Of a stretch of DNA of 64,000 nt, positions 11,256 through 23,900 are shown one piece after another. Every line of letters starts with the position of its first letter. Within the stretch, counting starts at the first letter, position 1. The notes below the pieces were generated by a model. It had not been told where the DNA came from. It did not search any database and worked only from the letters and a program-made list of their open reading frames with translations. The position numbers were made by a program, and so were the translations under genes. The DNA is from Euglena gracilis (Eukaryota > Euglenida > Euglenophyceae > Euglenales), in the NCBI GenBank assembly GCA_039621445.1, contig CP154956.1, positions 42,990,437 to 43,054,436 of the forward strand, read 5' to 3'.

Positions 11256-11993
11256 AAAGGTACCAAAGTGCCTTTACGCTTTTATGGGTGATTCTGGAAA
11301 AAATGGGGGTACCCCCCCCTGAAGCCACTGACCAAGTGGTTGACGCTTTAATTCAACTGTTTCAATTTTCAAAGGCCCAAGCACGCAATGCATACAGTGC
11401 GATGCTATTGATCCCTGGCTTTGGGGGCCTGAGGTTCCATGCCATGTTGGCACCTTACAAAAGGCTTTGGAACCACAACCTGGAGAAATATGGGGCATTC
11501 TGGGATCCCCTCCCAATCCTCCTGGGGCTGGCACAGTCCCCCCTGCCCTCTGATATATGTACATTGCGTACACAACTCATTTTCTGTTCACGAATCCTCT
11601 GTTTATACAGATCATCTGATTTGGCACAGGTCCAAAGAACCACCAGTGTGTTGGGGGGGGCACCCTACATCAAAATTAAACGTAAAGGGCAAAAGCTCCA
11701 TAAGTGGGAGAGAGTTGTCTCCATTCCCCAGTGCCCCCAAATCAGTACCTTTCATTTAATGATGTCTTATGTGGCAGCAACACGTTTCTTTATGAAACCG
11801 GGGGGCCCCCTCTTGATTACGTTAAAACCCCCCTACAAAGCCATTAAGGCAGATACCATTGCTTCTATCACCAAAGACTTTTTGACCAAACAGGGGGTGC
11901 CCCCCCAGGTTTGGGGACCCCACTCCACCAGAGGGGCAGGGGTTGGTTTACTCAAAAAATTGGGCCTTTCTGCCCAAGAAGTTTGTGAAATTG
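11170..11993 (+). pseudogene. DIRS tyrosine recombinase lacking its nucleophile end (copy 3, inverted segment)
   Basis: The YR frame overlaps the end of the methyltransferase frame: LKRYQSAFTLLWVILEKMG, LIPGFGGLRFHAML, SSDLAQVQRTTSVLGG, then GPHSTRGAGVGLLKKLGL and QEVCEI, where it breaks. The next codons (DPLSFGKW) are antisense RT sequence. The missing GQWK...HY part is on the minus strand at 10330-9938. Confidence 0.8.
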
Positions 11994-14108
11994 ATCCTTT
12001 ATCCTTTGGGAAATGGGGTGTTTTGAGTCCCAGGGGGCTGTGGAATTTTCCACCAAAAAATTTGCCAGGGCATCCGTAAAGGCCCTTAGAAAGGGCAGGG
12101 CCATTAGATTGCATCTGATTTGGCCCAAAATGGCAGCCAGTTGCCTTTTTGACATGTGATCTTTTTTCACCATTTTTCCCAGCTCCTTTTTTACGGTTTT
12201 TATTTTCTGGGGGGGCACCTGTAATTTTCCCTCTTGGAAGTTTAGTTGAAATCCAAGATGATTTACGATTTGGCTGGGCTGGAGGGTGGACTTTTTCACA
12301 TTGATTTTGAACCCTGATTTGATTAAATCCCTGACGACTGTGTTCAGGTGATTTTGTAAGATGTTTTGTGTTGGGGCCACCAGTAAAATGTCGTCCAGGT
12401 AAATAAATACCTGGATGCCCCTTTTTCTCCACAGCTTTTCGAATGTCTTCATTACTGACATAAAAATTTGGGGCATTATATTTAGGCCAAAACAGCCTGC
12501 CTGGAATTCCCAGGTCTGCCCCCCCACCTTATGCCTTAAAAATGGCCTTAGGGCCTGGCTCACTGGTATGTGGAAGTAAGCATCCTTTAGGTCTATTTTG
12601 GATGCCCAGTGGCCTTTTTCCAACACTGGAAAAATGTGCTGGATGTGATCCAGCTTGAAAGGTTTCACTTGGAACCTTTGATTTATTTCCCTGCAATCGC
12701 TTATTAACCTCCATTTGGTCTGTCCCCCCTCTGGTTTTGAAATCAGAAACCAGGGGATCAGGTGCTGGGTGGTTGAATCCCTCACCCTCTTCACAGATCC
12801 AGATTTTTCGTAATCCAGCAGTATTTTTTCTGCTTGGGGTAGGTTCAAATTTGCTCTGATTTTTGGGTGGGTGGACAATTTTGGTGGGTTTACCCAAGGG
12901 GGTTGAATGCCATCCCTGATGAGTTGACATGTTGTTGGGGGGGCATTTTTTGTCCACCATTTCAAGCTTTTTTGCAACCTTTGATGGAGGGGGGTGTCTC
13001 CCCATTTCTCCTCCATGGAATTTATTTCCTGGATAAGATGATTTTGGGGGGGCTGGGCTGGGGGTGTTGGACATTGCACCCTTAGGGCCCCTAGGGCTTG
13101 AGCCCTTGGAAAGGGAAAGTTTTCCTGGGGGGGTGTGCATGCACTCTCCTCTCTTCTCACTCTCTCTCTGGAGGATCTTGTTGTTGGAGTGCATACCATA
13201 GGGCTTACTGCCCCTGTTTTGCCTATCAGGCCTCCTTGATGATGATGGTGTTGGTATCCATACCATAGGGGGGCCTCTGTGGGTCCCCCCCTTCTTGATT
13301 CCACTGGGGGATTTGAAGATTGATGAATAAATACTTGTGGGGGTCCTTCCCCTTCCCCCTGTTCCTCCTGGGGCTGGGCATTTGTTAAATACAAAGCCCC
13401 TGTGGGGCTGCCCTTTAGCTTCTGGGGGGCCTCTGGAGGTCCACCCCTTGTATGGCTGCCATAGCCCTTGGATTGGCCTCCTTGAACCAAGCCCCTTTTG
13501 CTCTGGCCTCCATGGCCGGGGCTGTAAGTTCTGGCTTCTTGCCATGCCCAATTGAAATCTGGGGGAGCCCTGTTGCTGGGCCTCTCCCCTCCCCCCTGGA
13601 ATGGGGTTGTGGGCTGAATTTGAAAAGGATGGTTGGTACAGACCTCTTTTGCCCCTTCCTGTGGGCTGCCATAGCCCTTGGATTGGTCTTCTGCTCCAGA
13701 CTGGGCCATCTTCTGGCTTTGCAATGTTGTACTGGCCCCCTTGTCCCTTATTCCATCTTGATTGGTTGGGGGCATTTGCTCTGTGGGCTGGGGCGTTTGC
13801 TCTCTTGGCTGGGTCTGCCAATTTTGAAGGTTTCCTGCACCCCAATTTGAAATGTAATGGGTCTTGACCCTGGGTACCCAATGTCTTCCGCTGTCGTCTG
13901 GGCTTTTTGCCCACTGTCTGCCAGGGTCCATGGCCATCACTGTGTGTGGCTGTCTGCCGCTGAAAATTTTCTTCTGAGATGTGTGGGGGGGAAGTGATGG
14001 CCACGGTTCGCCACGTTGAAACCGCATCTCCGAGTTCTCCAGCTGGCGTTTCTTGTTCTGCACTGTGTCCAGGTTGTCGACTTGATAATTCCAATTTCTT
14101 CTCCACAT
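11990..14108 (-). CDS. DIRS gag/linker and reverse transcriptase (copy 3)
   Basis: One open frame of about 700 codons. The N-terminal part is hydrophilic with repeated SKGYGS motifs (also in copy 2). It then has a complete RT: HLIPWFLISKPEG, RLISDCREINQ, WASKIDLKDAYFHIP, FQAGCFGLNIMPQIFM, FIYLDDILLVA (YLDD), HLGFQLNFQEGKLQVPPQK and the thumb-like KKELGKM...LAAILGQIR. It ends at SQRIKDQ, where the inversion junction replaces the RNase H continuation. A second overlapping frame (12529-14124) is also open but lacks RT motifs and is a shadow. Confidence 0.8.
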
Positions 14109-14269
14109 GCTGCATTGACTTCAAATGTCAAAGTTGAGATATTTTCTTGAATTTGATATTCTTCAGGTTCTACAGGTGCTGAATATTGATATTGTATTGT
14201 CTTGATCTCTTCCAACTCTGTTCTTCAAAGTTTTTGTCTTCTTCCGTGTCGAAGGGCAAGATTAGGAAT

Positions 14270-14620
14270 CAGCCAACTCCGGCGAAGAAAGGCACTAAGC
14301 GGGACCTCCTAACCTAGCGCACCGACCAATCACACAACAAACCGCCGGCGAGCAAGGCATGGCCTCACAATGGCAAAGGGCGGAGCCCGAGGTGTCCTGC
14401 TTTGTGTGCCGGCACACAAAGCAGGATCTCACCCCCAGAGTGTGCGAAGCCCGAATGGTCCCATTCTGATGTTGTCGAAGGACGTTAATATCCGCCAACT
14501 CCGGCACCAAAAAGCAGTAAGAAGCACCCCGCCAAAAGAACACAAACAACAAAACAGCCGGCACACAAAGCAGGATCTCACCCCCAGAGTGTGCGAAGCC
14601 CGAATGGTCCGCACAAAAAC
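14270..14620 (+). repeat. DIRS terminal-repeat fragments next to the Mtr4 3' end
   Basis: 14270-14400 is the right end of DIRS copy 3. 14395-14620 holds two direct copies (about 14402-14460 and 14559-14612) of a CAGGATCTCACCCCCAGAG-type segment that also occurs in the copy 2 ends, so a fragment of another element is nested here. From 14620 to 14968 I see no gene; this is the 3' flank of Mtr4. Confidence 0.6.
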
Positions 14621-14968
14621 TCACAGACCAACTGGCTGGTTCGAACATGGTCTCAAGAAGAAAAAATGATTCTCCCACAAAAAAATTGGAATTCCTCCAC
14701 CTGAAGTAAATTTCTGACATCATGCTGAGGAGGTGTAAAAGGTGTTTTTTTTTTGGGAGGGGGCTCATTTGGGGTTTTTAATGACCAATCATGTTCTGTG
14801 CCAAAGGGAAGGTTCGCAACAGGCTGTTGAACAAAAAGTTGGCCAAAGAAGCTTCAAAGAAGAAGGTGAGGTTGGGAAAGATGGGTAGAAAGTTAGCCAG
14901 GTGAAAAACGAGCGAGGTGGCACCAACCACAACACACGCAGGAGGTAACAGCGCAGGGGATTGTGCGA

Positions 14969-17900
14969 TCAGAGGTACAGGGAAGCAGCGAACACGATGT
15001 CGCGCTTGATCTTCGTGATCCCGTCCAGGAACTTCTCGCTCAGGGCGAGGTCCCCAACGGCCCGGGCGGCGCCGGCCAGCTGGCGCAGCAGCTCCTCCAG
15101 GCGGCGCATCATACGGATGATGCTGCCCTCGAACACGTCCGTCATCGTGCAGATGGTGGCGAACTTGGCGCCCCGCGCCCACGCGTACGTGACATCCATC
15201 AATGGGAGCGCGGCGGTGTGACACAACGCAGTCTTTACTGTTCCCGTGCAAAAAAATGAGAGCCAGTCAGTCCATGGAAGATTATGGGAAATATCCATCA
15301 TTTGGCCCCCAACACCGTTGCGCCAATCTGAACGGTGAGAAATTTTGTCCTTGGGCCTTTTGGAAAAGACAATCTTCCTGAGGGCTTGGCTGATGCGGTG
15401 GCCCAATCAGGAAACCCTGGCACCCTCTGGTGTGATTATTCACAAAGCAACGCCCTGAGCGAAGGAGAGATCTTCTGCAGCTCCTTCTCCTCATCCACTG
15501 CCAGCTTGCTCTCAATCGCCAACAGGCTTGTATGGGAATCTCGGAAAGGGTGGTAGGGGACCCCCTTCCAGAACTAGGGGGGGGACCCCCCTCCTGCTCC
15601 AGTTTTGGTCGCCGAACTTCTCGCCGTTGAGTGCAGGCATTTGCTTAAGGACCCCCGGGGGGGGGGGGGGGGGGTCTGGGGGTCCCCCGGACTGGAAAAA
15701 AAATTTTCCTCCGGCGCTGCGCGCCAGAGGGAAAATGAGGGTTTTAACAGGTTTTTGGCTGATTTTGTTCCAAAAATTCCCAAAAATGGCCAAAAACGGG
15801 CATTTCGGGCCATTTTTGGGGGTCCCAAAAAAAATTTCGGCGCTTCGCGCCGGTCACTGGAAAAAATTTTTCCACTAGCTAGCCCTGCTAGCAGACGCCC
15901 CCGGGGGGGGTCTGCTAGAAAACCCACTAGCCAAATTTGGACTAGCTGCAGTCCAGCCCCCCCGGGGGGGGGGGGGGGGAATGCAATCCCTTAAGCAAAT
16001 GCCTGGTTGAGTGCGAAATTTCGGGCCTTTTTTGGGAGTCAAAAAATCAATTTTTCTGAAATTTCTCAAAAATGGTGGGGAATCAAAGAAAATGTCCAGC
16101 GACCTAAATTGAAGATCTCAAAATGCCCCATCTAACAGTATTTTGATTTCCCCGCAACTCCCCGCCTGGCCTGAGTTACGGCCATTCTTTGACCAATTTT
16201 GGCCATTTTGCCAAAATTTCATATTGAGGCTCAAGATGCACACCCGGTGCAAAGCGCCGGAAGAGTTTTTTTTCGCCCCCGCAGAGGAGGAGGGGGGGGG
16301 TGGGAGACCCCTTCTGAAACTGGGGGGGTGGGGGGGACCAGGTTTTGAATAGTGCTGAGCTCTTAATAAGTGTGCACCCACCCCTTCATTGACCCCCCCA
16401 TATGAACCGGCCCACTCCATGGAGGTCTTTTGACTGAAATGCAAGGGTTTTGTGTGCGAAACGGGGCGCTGGCGGGTCGAATAACGCTCATTTTCGGCTC
16501 AAAAAAACACCTTTTCCGGGTCCGGGAGGCCAAAAAAACATCGTTTCGGGCAAAGAAGAATTTTTCGATTTTTTTTTTGACTTTTTTGGCCGAAAACGGC
16601 CAGCGGTAGTCTCACAGTGGAAAAAATGTACAAAATGTCCCAAATTGGCCGAAAAACGGCCGTATCTTGGGCTAGGCGGTGAGTTGCGGGGAAACCAAAA
16701 TCCCAGTAGATAGAGCGTTCCAAGGGCTTCAATGTAGGTCTCCAGACATTTCCTTTGATTTGGCTTCATTTTCGAGAAATTTTGAAAACATTGATTTTTT
16801 TGACCTCCCCCCCCCCCCTCACCCCCCCCCCCAAATGTCGAACATGTCGAACAGTGGGAAAAATGTACAAAACGGCCATCTGGGCCAAAAACGGCCGTAT
16901 CTCGGGCTCGGCGGGGAGTTGCGGGGAAATCAAAATACCGGTAGATGGGGCGTTCCAAAGGCTTCAAATTAGGTCTCTGGACATTTCCTTTGATTTGGCT
17001 TCATTTTGGAGATATTTTGAAAATTGACATTTTTTTGGCCGAAATGAGTCCAAAGAGTCCAAAGAGAGTCCAACTTAGGCGGCCGAATTCGCACTTAAGC
17101 TTTTTTCCGTTGGATTTGCGCAATTGCGCAAATGTACCACTTTTTTTGTAACCCCCGGGACCCTGTACCCTGACCGCCGAAAAATTTTTTTTGTGATCAC
17201 GACCGGAACTCGTTAGGGCTGGGCAATTCGAACCCCTTCGAATACAAAGTCCTAACTGGACTTCGCGACGTGATGTACGCGCGAAATTTTGTACCTGTCC
17301 CTCTCCGCAGCTGCTTTCTTTCACGCTGCCCGCACGGCACCCACCGACACCCACTCCTACCCCACACCACCCCACGGCAAGCACCTGGCCAGATCTGGCG
17401 GCGTACGGTTTTGGACTTTTGGGTGCCCGAATGTGACCAGTGGATATCAATGGTTTGACTGGCGATGAAACTGGACACCCTGGGTGAATTTGAGAATTAC
17501 TGCGAGGGTGTGTTGGGTGCCCGGACTTGCGAATTACGAAGCAATTGAGTGTGTTCGAAGAGGGGTATGACACCCCCTGTCTTGAAGGAGTGCGAAGAAA
17601 CACCCATCGAATTAGAACCTTCCAGTTGGTGTACCACAAAAATTTACTTGTGGCGCGTTGCACACTTGCGCAATTGCGCGCATCAAACGATTACTTCCTC
17701 AATTATGGATTCAGTTGCTGAGAATGGGTTTGTGACACCCAAGATATGTGTCAGTGATGAAACGTGGTACCGTTTTACTTGCGCAATTGCGCGCACAACT
17801 TGTTACTTTTAATTGTGAGGCTCCCCAGTGGGGGTTGTGTGGCCAATGAAACACTTTGGGCGTTATCGGTTGCTTGATGGAGCGAAAGGGGCTTTGATGT

Positions 17901-20900
17901 GTATGACTGCTGGAGATGTTGTGGCTATGTAGATGCTATGCTGGCAACCAATTTGGGAGTGTGTGCGTGATGTGCGGGGTGGTTATGGCCATATGATGAT
18001 GTTCGAATGCTGTTCCCTTGCCTGGAGTTAACCTACATGGCGGATGACCAGGCGGGGTACAGCTATGGATTGTTGTGATCCTGTGTCCTTGTTGACTTGC
18101 GCAATTGCGCGCACAAAAACGTTTCTGAAGAAAAAGAAATGAATCAGAAGGACGTGTGTATGTGTAGTGTGTGAATGTTGTGTGTGTGCGATGCATTCTG
18201 AATGGTGGGAGTGACCGGTGTTATGTTGACGGAATAGTGGGTTGGTGAAAGGTGGTGGGCCGCGGGATCTGGGGTGGACTGAATGGAGTCCTCCCAGGCC
18301 AGCAGCACCCACTCCCGTCGCCGTGGCTACGAGGGCTACAGCGAGGAGGCCGCCCTGGCCGCGGAGTCGGGGAAGCTGCTGGGCCAGCTGGTGAAGGCCC
18401 ACTTCGCCGCCACCTACGAGGACTTCGTGGCGGCGGTGGTGCAGCGCGGCCACCCGCTGCAGACCCTCGTCGTACAGGTGGCCCACACCCGGGTGCCGCT
18501 GCGGACGGAGGGGGGCGCGGCGCTGCTGGACGAGCTGGCCCGGGAGCCCCGGCGGCCCCGCATCGAGCTGCTGCTGAAGGACGCCTGGGCCGTGTACCGG
18601 GCGCTGCGGCAGCACGCCTGCCCGCGCGCGGCGCAGCGGGTGGTGGCGGAGGAGCACGAGGCGCCGCTGGCGAGGCACCGGGCGGCGAGCCGGCTGCTGC
18701 GGCCCAGCGGCATCCTGCCGGAGGAGCCGATGTGGAACCGGCAGTGGCGGCGCCAGCGGGCCTGCGAGCGCCTGGAGGACCTGTGGCAGCAGTCGGAGGG
18801 GCGGAGCTGTGTCCTCTGGTTCGACAACTTCTGGAAGCGGGCGATGACGTCGAACCCGAGGATGGTGATCCGCACCCACGACTGCTGCGTGATGGCGATG
18901 ATGCGGACGGCGGTGGGCGCCATCCCGGAGTACCCGGGGTACCCGTCGCTGGAGCAGCTGCAGGGCCGCGTACACCGGGTGTCCGCGCGGCTGGTTCGGA
19001 GCGACCTCCCGGCGTTCCTGGAGCTGGTCGCCGAGATCGGCGCACGCCCGCTGGAGGCGCACGAGCTGCGGGTACCGCTGGACGTGCCCCGAACATCAGA
19101 GGGACTGAATGTGTTTTTTTTTGTTTTCTTCGAATAGCCTGTGATTGGTTGATGGGACGATGCTGGTGTGAATAACCTGTGTACGTTGGTGCCGATGCCT
19201 GGGGGTTAGGGTTGTGTCCGGGTCCCAGCTGAAAGGAATTGAATTACATTGTGATGTGCGCGCAATTGCGCAAATGTTAAGACTGAAGTATTTGAATTTC
19301 AGTGAGGCACGCAATTGGCAGGCGGTACTGTACGCGGATTTCTGTTTTGTGGTGTCAGTTGCGTTTGATTTGCGCATTTGCGCGCAGATGTGAATTTGGA
19401 TGATTCCCGGTCCTGGGCCAATCTCTGCGTCTGCTTAATGTTTATGAAGTAACTTTTGATGCGCGCATTTGCGCAAATGCGCGCATCAAAACATTTCAGG
19501 GTCTGTTTTGTATCAGAGGTGTGACAGTGCAGTTGGTGTCACGCAGAAGGCGGTGACTCTGATGCGGCTGAGAGAACGCCCGCGTCCCGGTGTGGCGCCC
19601 CTTCATGCTGACGGACGACCGCATCTCCTCGCAGGTGGGGATGCTGAAGGTCCTCCGGTTCCTGAAGGGCGACGTGCTGGGCCGCGTGAAGGCGCCGCTG
19701 CCCCTGCTGGTGGACATCAACCTCTGGTACCGCCAGCTGAAGGTGGTGTACGGGCGGGAGTGCCAGAGGTGGGATGCGGGCGAGGCGCTGCGGCAGCTGC
19801 CCCCGCTGTACGGCGTGTGGCACGCGTACAAGCAGGTGCTGTACGTGCTGTACCGCCGCCTGCTGCCGCTGTTCCTCTTCCTGCAGCGGGGCACCATGGC
19901 GCCGGGCGAGCAGTGGTCGACCAAGCCGAAGGTGCGGGCGCTGGAGATGTGGGTCGGCGCCATGCTGCTGGTGCCGGCGGACCGCCGCGCCCGCCTGCGA
20001 CGGCTGATCCGGACCCTGCGGCGGCGGCGGGACACCGTGGCGCCGGAGGTGGAGCGGCGGCGGCAGCAGACGCAGCAGGCCCGGCGCAGGCAGGAGGAGG
20101 CGGAGCGGCAGACCGCCCGGCAGGTGCGGCACGCGACGGCCAGCGCCAAGATGGAGCGGGCGTGGCAGTCGGGAAGCCGGGAGATGGAGTGCATCCGGGC
20201 GCTGGAGCACTGCCGCCGGAAGGAGGCCCAGGCGGTGGAGGCCCTGGAGAACCTGGAGCGGGACCTGGCGGTGGCCCAGGCGCTGGAGGACCTGCTGGTG
20301 GTGTGGGCGCCGGCGTGCTTCGCGCTGGGGTGGCAGGTGCGGGAGTGCCACTGGGAGGAGCGGCGGCCGCAGACCGGCGGGCAGGCGCGGAAGGTGCTGT
20401 GCAACGCCCTGACGATGCTGCTGCACCTGGAGGCGCCGACACCCGGACACCGGCCGCGCGGCCACTCCGACTACGTGCGGACGCTGGCGTGCGCACTGCT
20501 GATGTGGGACCGGTGGCACGAGCAGCTGCCCGCCTGCTGCTTCTCGGAGGAGGTCAACGAGGCGACCCTCAGCAGGCTGGGCGGGTCCATGCAGCAGCAC
20601 CCGGAGGCGGTGGAGGTGGAGGACGTGATGGACCTCTACCTCCTGGTGAGGCAGGGGCACCACGGCGCCCGGGAGCTGCGGGCGGGCGGGGTGGACCGGC
20701 GGTGGCTGGCGGACTGCCTGCGCAACCTGGACGACCTGCTGGACGGCAGCGAGCTGCGGCCGCCGCTGGACGCCCCCGACCGCCTGGTCCACCACGTGGT
20801 GACGTACGCCTCGGTGAGGGGCCTGCGTCCGGAGCGACGGCGGCAGCCGGAGGAGCTGGACGCAGACGAGGGTGAGGAGTCTGAGGACCAGTCCGTGGTC

Positions 20901-23900
20901 CCGCGCTGGCCTGACGGCTGGGTCGGTCCGCCGTCCCTGCTGGAGCCGGACGCGGGGCCGAAGGGCGAGACGGCCCTGAAGGACGTGCTGCAGTACGCGC
21001 TGCGGACGCTCCTGAAGGACCAGGTGCCCTCCGCCGACGCGGCGGCGGAGCTGGACCAGCTGTGCTTCGACGCGCAGACTGGCCGCAGCCGGCGGTCGCA
21101 GGCGGAGGTGGACCTGTGCCAGGTCCACTGGGACAGCGTCCTGGGCCGCCGCCGTCCACGTCAGCAGAGGGCTGCTGGGGAGGCAGCAGCCAGACTCACG
21201 GTTGGTCATTTACTTTCTGGGGGGCAGTAATTACTGCCACCGTGGTTCCGATGACATGCTTTCCCGAGGAATTCCAAAGTGTAATGTCACATTTGCGCAT
21301 TTGCGCGCATCAAATGTTTAGAAAAAATTATGCATGTGACTGGTGATATAGACAGTGACGTTGTACCTTGCAATAATGATTACACTTTTTTATTTGCGCA
21401 ATTGCGCGCATCAAAAGTGTGAACTGTTTGGCAATGATCCCAGGTGGCGAGTGCGACAGGCCCATTCTGTGTACTGTGTCTGGCACAGAGGTCCTTCACA
21501 CCCATTTGAAAGTAATGACCCATTAGTCCGAGCGTTTGCATCCCTGTTACGTGCTCCGTGTTTGTTTGGGTGAGTCTCTGTGTTCTGAAAGCAGGGGGAA
21601 GGGTACTGAGTGTTTGCAGCTGTGTAGTTTTGAGAGTATGAAGGTTTTTGAGAATAGGCTGTCAAACCCCCCTCTCAGAAGCCACAGATTGTGTTACATT
21701 TGCGCAATTGCGCGCATCAAAAGTGTATTTTAAAATATCAATGCAGTGGGGCACCGCGAGTCTGCCGTTGCCCGTGGCTGCTGACTCCTCGTCGGAGGGG
21801 TCCCTGCAGGAGCGACCGACTCGACGGTCGCGATTCGAATCGCCAGGCCGTGACACGTCACCTCCGCAGCTGGGCGGGCGGGTACCGGCGGAGCGCGGGG
21901 CGGCCACCAGCAGTCGGGACACGGTGGAGCCGAGGGCGGCTCGCGCGTACGTCCCGGCGGACCCCTCCGAGGGGTCTGACTGAGTGGATTCTCCGATGAG
22001 GCGACAATTTAGTAACTTTTGATACAAGTGACGCCACGCTTTATTTTACGGATCAATCGATGCGCCGTGACGAGGTGCATGTGCGCCAGAAGAAAAAAAT
22101 TGAAAACTCCCCTCCGTACGCCTTCTACATTTCCAAAAATGCAGGCCTACGGACGCCAACGGCAAACCGCCAGTGGGTTAGCAGTTTCGCGACCTGAATG
22201 CGTGACGTGTCACCCCCGGTTTGTGTTGGGCGTTTTGTGACACCGATAGGCCGTGAAAGATTACAAAAACGTAGCATATCCATACCCCCCCTTGCTACGG
22301 ACCGGAATAATGCATGTTGTGCGTTCCGTTGTACTGTTTCACAGTTTTTCCATTTTTTGCCTGAAAATGCCTAAGTCGGATGAATTTTTGCCACATTTGG
22401 GGCGGGTTGCCTCCCGTACGGTGGAAGGCGTTTCAAATGCGCTTCATTCAGCTGTTGAATGTGCAGTTCAGTCACTGGTGAGAAACCCCCCCTTTTTGAA
22501 ACTGCGCCTTGCCTCAGGTCGCACACCATGGCCGACCCTGTGGCTGTCCCCCCGGAGGGGGAGCCCGCCGTCCCCGGGCAGGCGGAGCCCGGGACCGACG
22601 TGACGGAGTCCGGAGCGGAGCCCGCCCCGGCCGAGGCCGCTGCAGCGCAGGAGCCCAAGCCCGCCGCCAAGCCGGGGCGGGTACGCCCCCGCAACACCGC
22701 CCGGAAGCTCCCCATCGCGGAGGTGTACAAAGAAAAGGTGGAGCAGTGGGTGCTGGCGACCAGCACCAAACTCCCCCTCGACACCCTCCACGTCGACTAC
22801 GGGATGACGGAGGGCCAGACCCGCCCCCTCGACAACAACGAAGTGGAGCGCAAGCTCCGGCAGCTGCAGCTCAACCCCCCGCTGGAGCCGGTGAGGGTGA
22901 CGGTCTGGAAGAAGGCCGGTGTGTCTCTCAGTGTGATTGTGTGTTATATGACTGTGTGAGGTGTGACGGTCTCTCTGACATCAGTTAGCCTGTGGAGTCT
23001 CTGTTGGTATGTGGGGCTGTGCTTTGGTCAGTGTGCTTTGCATGGTTGGTACTATTTGATTTGCGCAATTGCGCGCACAAGCACACAGTGTCATTTGATT
23101 TGCGCAATTGCGCGCACAAGCGCACAATGTCATTTGATTTGCGCAATTGCGCGCACAAGCACACAATGTCATTTGATTTGCGCAATTGCGCGCACATCCT
23201 GTTGTTGTTTTTCACAGAGAACCACTACGTGCTGATGTCGGGGCAGCACATCACCTCGGCGCTGAAGCGCTGGGCGGAGGGCTTCAGGTCCCAGAAGTTG
23301 AACCCCCCGAAGGATTCAGCTCTGTATTTCTTTGTGTGTTTTTTGTTCTGCCCCTCCCATGTCACCCCTCTCGTGCAGCCCCTCTCGTGCCGCCCCTCTC
23401 GTGCCGCCCCTCTCGTGCCGCCCCTCTCGTGCCGACCCTCTCGTGCAGCCCCTCCCAGGTCTCGCAGACAGTGGTGCAAATGCAGGGCTGTGGCCAGGCG
23501 AAGTACGTCCTCGCCACCATCCTGCCACCCCTTGACCCCGGTGCACCTGCGGCGGGCGGCCGGCGGGGATGCGCAGGCCATCCAGTCGTCGGTGAAGGAG
23601 CTGTCCATCCCCCAGTTCGCCAACCTCCTGGTGAAGGGGAAGGACATCAGCACGGTGCCGGCGGTGCGGCTGGCGGCGGCCTACCGGCAGGCCGGCTGGG
23701 ACCGGTCGGTCCCCCAGGTGTGAGCCCAGTCTAGCCCAGTCTCCCACTGCTCCCATGCATTCAGTTTGATGACCTGGTTCCCATTTTATTTGCGCAATTG
23801 CGCGCATAAAACTGTTTCATAAAGCGTAGTGCATTCTCATGATGTACTCGGGTCCCAGTCTCTGTGTCATTGCCTCAGGGGCAGGTCATCCAGATGTGGG

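Larger units (their letters stand above)
9816..14400 (-). mobile_element. DIRS-like retroelement, copy 3, with internal inversion
   Basis: Ends: CTCGGTCTGCCTCGAGGGAG-type sequence at about 9817-9960 and, inverted, at 10105-10225; the matching right end is at about 14270-14400. On the minus strand gag-RT runs 14108 to about 11993, and the YR C-terminus runs 10330 to 9938. Between them RNase H, methyltransferase and most of YR (10331-11993) lie on the plus strand. Both junctions fall inside coding sequence, and the two halves of YR and of RT-RNase H would be contiguous if the segment were flipped, so this is a simple inversion of about 1.66 kb. Confidence 0.85.

Noticed and set aside
12529-14124. 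531-codon second frame overlapping DIRS copy 3 gag-RT
   Set aside because: Open but without RT motifs; the other frame keeps SKGYGS repeats and the full RT motif series shared with copy 2.
15224-15447. Applying the CAG/CTG rule to intron 20 of Mtr4
   Set aside because: A 6-bp direct repeat (GCGTTG) at both ends leaves the join ambiguous, and no placement satisfies both the rule and the frame, so it was left out of the count.
18028-21209. Long minus-strand ORFs opposite N1 (344 and 556 codons)
   Set aside because: They are open because of the high GC and codon bias of the plus-strand gene. The plus strand has in-phase splice joins and recognisable hydrophobic motifs; the minus frames are low-complexity Arg/Pro/Ala-rich.
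23054-23196. Possible CRISPR array at the 39-bp tandem repeats
   Set aside because: Units are contiguous near-identical repeats with no unique spacers, in a eukaryotic intron; it is a tandem array of a palindrome.
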